Shown here: piece after piece, positions 44,617-51,644 of the stretch
Layout of the letters: every line of letters starts with the position of its first letter
Position numbering within the stretch: the first letter of the stretch is position 1
Assembly (NCBI RefSeq): GCF_009866765.1
Contig: NZ_CP019431.1
Coordinates: 3,596,001-3,660,000, forward strand
Direction of reading: 5' to 3'
DNA length: 64,000 bases
Source of the DNA: Pseudomonas sp. S35
Lineage (GTDB): Bacteria; Pseudomonadota; Gammaproteobacteria; Pseudomonadales; Pseudomonadaceae
Position numbers and translations under genes: made by a program
Notes under the pieces: generated by a model
The model's input: only the letters and a program-made list of their open reading frames with translations
Database searches by the model: none
Told to the model about the DNA's origin: nothing

Positions 44617-46374
44617 ATGGCGATGTTCGAACGCAGCACTAAGTCTGCGAAAGGCTTTGATTGGGCCGGTCTCGGCTGGCTATTCGTGTTTTTCTGGTAC
44701 TTCTCGGGCATTACCCAACTGCTGATCCAACTCAGCGGCACCTCCGGCTTCAGCGGTTTTCGCCAAGCGTTCTTCATGAGTGCCGTGTGGCTCGCACCGT
44801 TGCTGGTATTCCCGCGCCGCACACGCTTGCTGGCCGCCGTGATTGGCGTAGTGCTGTGGGCCTGCTCAATGGCCAGCCTGGGTTATTTCTTCATTTACCA
44901 GCAGGAATTCTCCCAAAGCGTCATCTTCATCATGTTCGAGTCGAACATCTCTGAAGCCGGCGAATACGCCACTCAATACTTCGCCTGGTGGATCGTGCTG
45001 GCGTTTATTGCCCACACCGCCGTGGCCATTTTCCTTTGGACTCGCGTGCGCCCGGTCTACCTGCCACGTGGCCAAGCCCTGGTGGCAGCAACGGCGATTC
45101 TGGTGGCGATTGTCGGCTACCCACTGGTCAAGCAGATTGCCCGCAGTGACACGATGGACGACGCCATTGACCGCTTCGAATCGCGCATCGAGCCCGCCGT
45201 GCCTTGGCAGATGATCGTCGCCTACCGCCGCTACACCGAGCAACTGGACAACATGCAGGGCATGCTCGACAGCGCCAGCCAGATCCCCCCTTTGACCAAC
45301 CTCAAGGACACGATGGCCGGCCAGCCCTCGACCCTGGTGCTGGTGATCGGCGAGTCGACCAACCGCCAGCGCATGAGCCTCTACGGCTACCCGCGCAACA
45401 CCACGCCGGAACTGGACAAGCTGCGCGACCAACTGGCGGTGTTCGACAATGTCATCACCCCACGCCCCTACACCATCGAAGCCCTGCAACAGGTACTGAC
45501 GTTCGCCGACGAGGAGAACCCGGACCTGTACCTCAAGACGCCGTCGATCGTCAGCGTGATGAAACAGGCCGGGTACAAGACCTACTGGATCACCAACCAG
45601 CAGACCATGACCAAGCGCAACACCATGCTCACGACCTTTTCCGAACAGGCCGACGAACAGGTGTACCTGAACAACAACCGCAACCAGAACGCCCGCCAAT
45701 ATGACGGCGACGTCCTTGCGCCCTTCTCCAAGGCCCTGGCCGATCCAGCCGAGCGCAAGTTCATCGTGGTGCACCTGCTCGGCACCCACATGAGCTACCA
45801 GTACCGCTACCCGCCGACCTTCGACACGTTCACCGATCGCCAAGGCGTCCCGGCAGGCGTGAGTGACGATCAACTGCCCACCTATAACAGCTACGACAAT
45901 GCAGTGCGGTACAACGACTTCGTGGTCTCGAGCCTGATCAAGGACTACGCCAAGACCGATCCCAACGGGTTCTTGCTGTACCTGTCGGACCACGGCGAAG
46001 ACGTCTTCGACTCGGCCGGCCATGCAACCCTGGGCCGCAACGAAGGCAAGCCGACGGCGCCGATGTACACCATTCCATTCATTGCCTACGCGTCGCCGAA
46101 GTGGCGCGAAAGCCACGACTGGAGTTTTGCCAGCGACCTGCAACGCCCCTACAGCAGCTCACAGTTGATTCACACCTGGGCTGACCTGGCAGGGCTGAGC
46201 TTCGATGAGCTGGACCGTAGCAAGAGCCTGGTAAGTGAGCATTTCACGCCTCGCCCGCTGCTCATTGGCAACCCGTACATGCGCCAGCAGAAAGCCCTGA
46301 TCGACTTCAGCCTGATCAAGCCCAAGAAGGTCAACCCGACCGATGTGGTGCTTCAGGAACAACCGGGTTTGTAA
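44617..46374 (+). CDS. Phosphoethanolamine transferase (CptA/EptA-type sulfatase-fold membrane enzyme)
   Basis: A 585-residue inner-membrane enzyme. Five hydrophobic segments fill residues 15-190 (GLGWLFVFFWYFSGIT, FFMSAVWLAPLLVF, LLAAVIGVVLWACSMASLGYFF, AWWIVLAFIAHTAVAIF, LVAATAILVAIVGYPL). The periplasmic alkaline-phosphatase-fold domain shows VLVIGESTNRQRMSLYGYPRNTTPELDKL near residue 270, the nucleophile-Thr region RPYTIEALQQVLTF near 315, VVHLLGTHMSYQYRYP near 405, and YLSDHGEDVFDSAG near 470 with metal ligands. It modifies lipopolysaccharide core or lipid A with phosphoethanolamine, affecting polymyxin response. The ATG at 44617 follows TTGGAG. Confidence 0.9.
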   Translation: MAMFERSTKSAKGFDWAGLGWLFVFFWYFSGITQLLIQLSGTSGFSGFRQAFFMSAVWLAPLLVFPRRTRLLAAVIGVVLWACSMASLGYFFIYQQEFSQSVIFIMFESNISEAGEYATQYFAWWIVLAFIAHTAVAIFLWTRVRPVYLPRGQALVAATAILVAIVGYPLVKQIARSDTMDDAIDRFESRIEPAVPWQMIVAYRRYTEQLDNMQGMLDSASQIPPLTNLKDTMAGQPSTLVLVIGESTNRQRMSLYGYPRNTTPELDKLRDQLAVFDNVITPRPYTIEALQQVLTFADEENPDLYLKTPSIVSVMKQAGYKTYWITNQQTMTKRNTMLTTFSEQADEQVYLNNNRNQNARQYDGDVLAPFSKALADPAERKFIVVHLLGTHMSYQYRYPPTFDTFTDRQGVPAGVSDDQLPTYNSYDNAVRYNDFVVSSLIKDYAKTDPNGFLLYLSDHGEDVFDSAGHATLGRNEGKPTAPMYTIPFIAYASPKWRESHDWSFASDLQRPYSSSQLIHTWADLAGLSFDELDRSKSLVSEHFTPRPLLIGNPYMRQQKALIDFSLIKPKKVNPTDVVLQEQPGL

Positions 46375-46424
46375 CACAGCGATAACAACAATTCTCGACT
46401 ACCCCTGAAGTCCCCTACTCCTTG

Positions 46425-46470
46425 CGTCTTTGAGCCAAGGCCTCCCCTTTCCGGGGCGGCCGCAAAGACG
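46425..46470. terminator. Long two-part hairpin after the phosphoethanolamine transferase gene
   Basis: Outer stem CGTCTTTG (46425-46432) / CAAAGACG (46463-46470). Inner stem GGCC-t-CCCC (46439-46447) / GGGG-c-GGCC (46453-46461). Probably a transcript end without T-run, or a small structured element. Confidence 0.5.
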
Positions 46471-46484
46471 AGGTCGCCCACTCT

Positions 46485-46585
46485 AATCTGTTCGAAAAAA
46501 ATACTAAGAACGTGTCGGCTTCTATAACGGCGTGTACTGGGGGGACCCGCGCGCGATCACCCTGGCCTTGGACTGGAAACTTTAA
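46485..46585 (+). pseudogene. Remnant of a TonB-dependent receptor C-terminus
   Basis: The frame that ends at TAA 46583-46585 reads ERVGFYNGVYWGDPRAITL, then ALDWKL. This is the last two barrel strands of a TonB-dependent siderophore receptor. Directly upstream, AATCTGTTCGA-AAAAAATACTAA reads NLF(D)KKY* if one missing base after TTCGA is restored. NLFDKKYY is the highly conserved motif just before that end, so one deletion and one nonsense change (TAC to TAA) are visible. Everything 5' of about 46473 is gone, replaced by the hairpin region. A terminator follows at 46595, as expected for the original gene end. Confidence 0.75.
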
Positions 46586-46594
46586 AGCCACTGA

Positions 46595-46624
46595 CCCGAA
46601 GTTAACGAAACTATTAACTTCGGG
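46595..46624 (+). terminator. Hairpin terminator after the TonB-receptor remnant
   Basis: CCCGAAGTTAA (46595-46605) pairs with TTAACTTCGGG (46614-46624) across an eight-base loop, followed by TGTTTCTC. It looks like the surviving terminator of the decayed receptor gene. Confidence 0.75.
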
Positions 46625-46729
46625 TGTTTCTCGGGTTAATTCCCACTTAATAAGGTCGCGGCAGAATCACCCCATGAATCTGCTCAAGGACAGAACGGAT
46701 AACCGCTCACCCTTAATGAGAATACCTCG

Positions 46730-46939
46730 ATGAAACTCTCGACTTTGATGCTCGCCAGCCTGATGACCCTCGCCTCCGCCGCCGCATTTGCGGAAGATGG
46801 CTCGGAGCGCGCAAAGGAGTACTACAACAACTTCACCTTCATGCAGCAGAAGGTTCACGGCACTAACGAACAAACAGCGTCCGCTGACGGCGAGTCTTCC
46901 AAGACCAGCACCACCGATCAGGAACAGCCGAAGAGTTAA
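46730..46939 (+). CDS. Small secreted protein, 69 residues
   Basis: The signal peptide spans about residues 1-21 (STLMLASLMTLASAAAFAED). The mature part is short and polar: GSERAKEYYNNFTFMQQKVHG, then a Thr/Ser/Gln-rich tail (TASADGESSKTSTTDQEQPKS). The SER.KEYYNNF pattern recalls the PtrA-N type small periplasmic proteins of Pseudomonas, but I cannot confirm this. Monocistronic with its own terminator at 46999-47026. Confidence 0.72.
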   Translation: MKLSTLMLASLMTLASAAAFAEDGSERAKEYYNNFTFMQQKVHGTNEQTASADGESSKTSTTDQEQPKS

Positions 46940-46998
46940 TTAATGTTTAGTTAATCTGCAACACCCTCAGCCATTCCGCTCCGTTTGCAAAGGTTTAT

Positions 46999-47026
46999 AA
47001 GGCGCCATTTAAAGGCGCCTTTTTTT
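46999..47026. terminator. Rho-independent terminator
   Basis: AAGGCGCC-ATTTAAA-GGCGCCTT followed by T. It ends the small secreted protein gene and lies 13 bases before the convergent GNAT gene's stop. Confidence 0.9.
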
Positions 47027-47038
47027 GCCTATTATTTA

Positions 47039-47530
47039 TTAAAGCGGTTTATTCCAGAACAGCATGCGGCCATGGGCCGGGTCAAACTTAGCATCATCAA
47101 AACCGAACTTGCGATACGCCGACTGGGCGACCGCATTGCCCTCAAGCACCTCCAGGGTGATTTTGCAGCAGCCACGCTGCCGAGCAATTTCCTCGACCTT
47201 TTGCAGCATTTTCTGACTCAAGCCCAGGCCACGAAACTCACTCATCACTACCACGTCGTGAATGTTGACCAGTGGACGACAGGCAAACGTGGAAAACCCC
47301 TCGAAACAATTCACCAACCCCGCCGGCACACCGCCGACAAACGCCAGCACACTGAACGCATGCGGGCGCTTGGCCAGTTCAGCCGGCAGTTGCTCCAACA
47401 GATCAACGGGCAGGCTGTGGCCTCCTCCCATCGGGTCTTCGGCGTAATGGTTAAGCACGCGGCCAATGGCTTCGGCGTGTACAGGGTTGGTGTAGCTGGC
47501 TTGCAGCACCAGAATATCTGGGGTTTCCAT
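47039..47530 (-). CDS. GNAT-family N-acetyltransferase
   Basis: A 163-residue acetyltransferase. The acetyl-CoA-binding motif A is visible as NIHDVVVMSEFRGLGLSQKMLQKVEEIARQRGC near residues 85-118 (R-G-x-G-L-S). It is followed by motif B, KITLEVLEGNAVAQSAYRKFGF. The N-terminal part PVDLLEQLPAELAKRPHAFSVLAFVGG.PAGLVNCFEGFSTFACRPL gives the substrate side. AGGAAGGC precedes the ATG at 47530. The substrate is unknown (protein, amine or antibiotic). Confidence 0.9.
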   Translation of the reverse strand: METPDILVLQASYTNPVHAEAIGRVLNHYAEDPMGGGHSLPVDLLEQLPAELAKRPHAFSVLAFVGGVPAGLVNCFEGFSTFACRPLVNIHDVVVMSEFRGLGLSQKMLQKVEEIARQRGCCKITLEVLEGNAVAQSAYRKFGFDDAKFDPAHGRMLFWNKPL

Positions 47531-47694
47531 TGCCTTCCTCAATCGTGACAACAAGGGAATCGGCTCCCTTTGAGAGGCACGATTGTAAGCATGGACCCGG
47601 CAGTAGATGAAGGAGATTAACTACAAATATCCACCAGAAACCGCGAAGGTTATGTCGATAAAAACACCGAGGACGGGCAATTACGCGATTTTTC

Positions 47695-48807
47695 TTACAA
47701 GCTTAAGCCGAAACGCTGCAGCTGCATTTCTTGCAAACGGCTTAGGGTCCGACGGAAGGCAAACCCCAGGTAGCCCTCGGTATAGAGGCTCTCCAGCGGT
47801 ACGTGGGCCTCAAGGAACAACGGCACCTTGCGGTCGTAGCACTCATCCACCAAGGCGATGAACCGACGTACGCTGTCATCGTGCACCGATAATTGCGGCA
47901 ATTCGCGGTCGCCGGCCACCACGCGCTGGGCGCCATCTTCGGTGCCACGGGCAATCCGGCCTGGCCGCTGTTGCGCACTCAGATTGGGGACTTCACCGAG
48001 CAAAATGGCACTGAAACGATCACACAGCAGCATGAAATCCATCGCCGCCAAAGGCTCCTCGCACAGGTCGGCGTAGCGACACCAGAGCACGCTGTCACTG
48101 GACTGCACCGTCAGGATGGTACGATGGCCGACCACAATCGGCCCGCTATGCAGCGCCTGACCTGCGGCCAGTTGCCCGAACACCTTGGCCAGCGCATCCG
48201 GCTGATTCACCCAATAGCGCTGCAGGCCTGCGCCCGGATGCAAACGGTGATCCTGCCCCCCATCCACCGCTACCACCTGCATATGCTGCTCGATCGCAGC
48301 GATGCCCGGCAGGAAGCGTTCGCGGTTGAAGCCATCGGCATACAGCTGCTCAGGCGGCTGGTTTGAAGTGCAGACCATCACCACGCCTTCCTCGAACATC
48401 ACCTGGAACAGACGCCCCAGGATGATCGCGTCACCGATGTCATTGACGAACAACTCGTCAAAGCACAACACGCGTACGTCCTGGCTCAGTTCCCGCGCCA
48501 GGGCGTGCAACGGGTCGGGAGTGCCGGTGAGTTGAAACGAACGCTGATGCACCCACCCCATGAAGTGATGAAAGTGCTGACGCCGCGCGGGCACCCGCAG
48601 GCTTTGATAGAACTGGTCCATCAACCAGGTTTTACCGCGCCCGACCGCGCCCCACAGGTACACGCCTGTGATCGGCGAGCGGCCTTGGTGCAGGGCGTCA
48701 TGACAGGCTTGAAGGGCATCTACCGCGCGGCGCTGGGCATCGTCGGCGACGAAGCCCAACTGGGCGATAGCGTGTTGATAAGCAGCGAGGGGCGAGTCAA
48801 AAGTCAT
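47695..48807 (-). CDS. zapE: ZapE, AFG1-family ATPase linked to cell division
   Basis: A 370-residue AAA-like ATPase. Walker A is GVYLWGAVGRGKTWLMDQFY near residue 50. Walker B is VRVLCFDELFVNDIGDAIILGRLF near 115, followed by the sensor region VMVCTSNQPPEQLYADGFNRERFLPGI. ZapE associates with the Z-ring under stress in E. coli; mitochondrial AFG1 is the eukaryotic relative. Pseudomonas often has two members, so this may be a paralogue of the core zapE. The NTF2-like gene lies 15 bases upstream in the same orientation. Confidence 0.85.
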   Translation of the reverse strand: MTFDSPLAAYQHAIAQLGFVADDAQRRAVDALQACHDALHQGRSPITGVYLWGAVGRGKTWLMDQFYQSLRVPARRQHFHHFMGWVHQRSFQLTGTPDPLHALARELSQDVRVLCFDELFVNDIGDAIILGRLFQVMFEEGVVMVCTSNQPPEQLYADGFNRERFLPGIAAIEQHMQVVAVDGGQDHRLHPGAGLQRYWVNQPDALAKVFGQLAAGQALHSGPIVVGHRTILTVQSSDSVLWCRYADLCEEPLAAMDFMLLCDRFSAILLGEVPNLSAQQRPGRIARGTEDGAQRVVAGDRELPQLSVHDDSVRRFIALVDECYDRKVPLFLEAHVPLESLYTEGYLGFAFRRTLSRLQEMQLQRFGLSL

Positions 48808-48822
48808 GCCCGCGATTATGAC

Positions 48823-49158
48823 CTACAGCGAGATATCCAGCCGTGAAATCTTGCCCTGCTCGTTAAGGCGAAAGGTGTAGCGCAACTCCAGCGGGCTACC
48901 TGGGAAATTGCCGGAGACCACGTTGCTGACCAACACTTTGCCAGTGCGGTGTTGCACATTGAGTACTTCGACCCGAGGTTGATAACGCCGTGCGGTGTCT
49001 TCCATCCAGCGCGCAATGGCGGCAGTGCCGACCTGGTGCTCGCCTTCATCAAACACGTTCGCATCATCGGCAAACCACTGGGAAACAGCCGAGGTGTCGC
49101 GGGCATTGGCCGCCGCAATATAGGCCGCGATGGCCGGGGCCAATTCAGACGGGGACAT
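48823..49158 (-). CDS. NTF2-like (SnoaL) family protein
   Basis: An 111-residue protein of the SnoaL/NTF2 cone fold: ELAPAIAAYIAAANARDTSAVSQWFADDANVFDEGEHQVGTAAIARWMEDTARRYQPRVEVL, then strands ending LRYTFRLNEQGKISRLDI. Such proteins bind small hydrophobic ligands or act as isomerases/hydrolases; no function is assigned. It lies 51 bases after the YafY-type regulator on the same strand, so the two are probably one unit, with the regulator controlling it. AGGAGCTGTGCC precedes the ATG. Confidence 0.88.
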   Translation of the reverse strand: MSPSELAPAIAAYIAAANARDTSAVSQWFADDANVFDEGEHQVGTAAIARWMEDTARRYQPRVEVLNVQHRTGKVLVSNVVSGNFPGSPLELRYTFRLNEQGKISRLDISL

Positions 49159-49209
49159 GGCACAGCTCCTTTTTGGTGATTTATGGCGCCATGCTAAGCC
49201 AGGGCTGTG

Positions 49210-49926
49210 TCAGTTTTTGTCAGGAGTGAACGGCGCGGATTCATTCTGTTCCATCAAGGTGCGCCAGGCCCGTAACAGGTCGCTACGCCGTCCCGGATAC
49301 CGGCCATCCTGGGCCTGCGCACTTGCCACACGGTCGGTGCGAAAAGTGCGATAGGCGCCGCGCAATTCACACCAAGCCACAATCACCCGCACCTCATTGA
49401 GGAAACCCAGGGCCAACGGCCAAACCAGGCGCTGGCTCTGGGCCTGACTGGCATCGGCATAGTCGATATGCAACTTGGCCTGGTTGCGAATGGCTTCGCG
49501 AAACACATTGAGCGCCACGCGGTTTTCCGGGTAGCCAAACCCCGGTGGGCCGGGCAACAGCGTCGGGTTGCGCAGGGCTTCCTGGGCGGCGGGGTCGAGT
49601 ACATCGGCGATCTTGGCCAGCGCGTTGGCGGCCGCCCGGCTCAATACCTCATCACCGCGCTGATCCACATAACGCAAGCCCAGCACCACAGCCTCGGTTT
49701 CTTCGGCGTTGAGCATCAATGGCGGCAGGAACAGCCCGCTGCGCAGCACGTACCCGACCCCGGCCTCACCGAAAATCGGCGCGCCCAGGGCGGTCAATTC
49801 GGCGATATCGCGGTACAGCGTGCGCTCGGACACTTCCAGCTGCGCCGCCAGCACAGCAGCGGTCACCGGACGTTTCTTGCCCCGCAGGGCCTGCAACAAG
49901 GTCAGTAGACGAGTGGTACGCGACAC
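49210..49926 (-). CDS. YafY/DeoR-type HTH regulator with WYL domain
   Basis: About 238 residues. The N-terminal winged helix is SRTTRLLTLLQALRGKKRPVTAAVLAAQLEVSERTLYRDIAEL (1-45). The wing reads GAPIFGEAGVGYVLRSGLFLPPLML. The WYL-like C-terminal domain covers about 135-220 (LHIDYADASQAQSQRLVWPLALGFLNEVRVIVAWCELRGAYRTFRTDRV), with the usual motif in divergent form. WYL domains sense ligands or single-stranded nucleic acid. The start is uncertain: GTG 49926 opens the HTH directly, TTG 49944 adds six residues. It lies upstream of and probably controls the NTF2-like gene. Confidence 0.87.
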   Translation of the reverse strand: MSRTTRLLTLLQALRGKKRPVTAAVLAAQLEVSERTLYRDIAELTALGAPIFGEAGVGYVLRSGLFLPPLMLNAEETEAVVLGLRYVDQRGDEVLSRAAANALAKIADVLDPAAQEALRNPTLLPGPPGFGYPENRVALNVFREAIRNQAKLHIDYADASQAQSQRLVWPLALGFLNEVRVIVAWCELRGAYRTFRTDRVASAQAQDGRYPGRRSDLLRAWRTLMEQNESAPFTPDKN

Positions 49927-50037
49927 GTTGATCCCGCCGAACAAGCAAAAAGTGCCGCAGCTTAGCAGAGCCTACTGCCAGAAAATGTCAGCAGTAAACG
50001 CAGAGAGGACGCCAAGGCACGGCACTGCTCTGCCCTG

Positions 50038-51488
50038 TCAGGTGACGATATTGCGCTTCAAGACTTTGCCCAGAGCATCAACCCTGAAGTCCGCCATACC
50101 TTTGCCATGAAGGTCGATCTCCAGGGTGCTCAGCCTTTTTTTAGGGTAGTAGGTGAGCCGGGCCTCTCCTGCCTGCCCAGTGAACTCATGGACATAGCTC
50201 AACGTGGGTTTTCCAGTCGCTGCACGAATGCTGGATACATCAATGAAGTCTTCCTTGCGGCGAAAATCCATGACCGTATCCGGCGCCTTGGCCGTTGAAT
50301 GGCTGGCGTCGGAAAACACAAAGGTGTCTTTTCCCGACCCGCCCCATAGCCGGTCCTGCCCCGCGCCACCGTCGATCACATCATTGCCGCCGCCCCCAAC
50401 TAGTTTGTTGGAAGCCTGGTTGCCCAGTATCAGGTCGTTGCCTGCCCCGCCGGTGGCATCCTCAATGACTACGTTCGGGGCAATGGAGAGGTTCCCTTTC
50501 ATCCCACCCACATCGGAAAACGTACCTGCATTGAGGTTGATTTTCTGGTCATCGTTGTAACCGGACAGGTTCAGCGTGTCATGCCCTGCGCCATCCCATA
50601 TCGACGCGACAAAGGGATCATGGTTGGATTTGACACTGTAGTGATCCCGACCGGTATTGGAGTTGAAACCATAGACCGTATCACCGGAGCGTGTCTCGTG
50701 GTTGGCGCCGTAACGCTTTTGGATTGAGATGATGTCGTCCATCATCAAGCCCTTGGGATAATGTCGAACCCCGTCTTTCGTGAAGTCATGACCACTGTGG
50801 GTTTCGGGCCAATAACTCATGACCGTGAAAGCATTCGTATCCTGTTGATAGGTTTGAGCCTTCTCAAATCCTAGTTTGTGGTTGTCATTGTAGAAGCCCG
50901 GGTGCCCCTGACCTAACTGATGTCCAACTTCATGCAGCTTCAAGAAACTGCCGGGAACGGCGGGAGCGGGAGAAGTGGCAGTGCTGGGTAGCGGTTTATT
51001 GCGGTAAAAGCTGTCCAGCCCATCGCGCTCTGCGCTCGGTAAAGTGACGCCACGAAAGCCGGCTGTGGGATCGGTCGTACCCGCAAAATTGCCAAACCCG
51101 AGATGCCCCTCTCCCTCTTTGGCAGGCCCCTTGGCGGGTTCTTTAGTAAACGTGAGGTGCGACACGTCACCATAGTTTTGCATGGCCCGAAGCGCATCAT
51201 CTTTTTGCTGACGGTTAAATGCCGAAAAGCCTGCAAGCCCCGAGTCGTGAAAGTCCAACGGCGGGTGATTCAAAAATGTGTAGCTCAGCTCCGTCTTCCC
51301 ATTGCCGTTCGTGTCAACCAAGGGGGTGGACCACTGGCAGCAATATGATCGGAAGCCTGATCACCGGTATAGGAAGGCTTTTGTTTATCCGGTCGGTGTC
51401 CGCCGCGCTCATCGCGCTGACGAAAGTCCTGCATTCGCTGAAAGTCAGCGCTGGCCAAGGGGGTCAGAGGCACATTGCTTATCGACAT
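50038..51488 (-). pseudogene. Serralysin-type (M10) zinc metalloprotease gene, frameshifted near the 5' end
   Basis: The main frame (50038-51321, 427 residues) is a serralysin: zinc site KLHEVGHQLGQGHP at about 50934, Met-turn AFTVMSYWPE, RTX repeats GGAGNDLILGN, GGGGNDVIDGG and GGSGKDTFVF, and a C-terminal type-1 secretion region. It begins abruptly at VDTNGNGKTELSYTFL, reachable only from a TTG without ribosome site. The missing N-terminus is in another frame from ATG 51488 (MSISNVPLTPLASADFQRM, then KPSYTGDQASDHIAASGPPPW). Restoring one G (TGGTTGAC to TGGGTTGAC, near 51319) joins the two exactly. No protease inhibitor or type-1 secretion genes are adjacent. A sequencing error is the main alternative. 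Confidence 0.8.
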
Positions 51489-51644
51489 AACACATATTTC
51501 TCGGTGGGTGGGATCGCCGAGAAGGATGATTACTTTGCAAACCGAAAGCCTATCAACAAAGTCTGGATTTTGGGCGAGGCTTGTCAACCCACCCAGTAAG
51601 AGGGTTCGCAGCCCCACCCCAGCTGCGCCCCTTGTGCAGCGCTA

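Noticed and set aside
50038..51321. Intact serralysin gene starting at TTG 51321
   Set aside because: The true N-terminal pro-region is present directly upstream in another frame, so the TTG start is an artefact of the frameshift.
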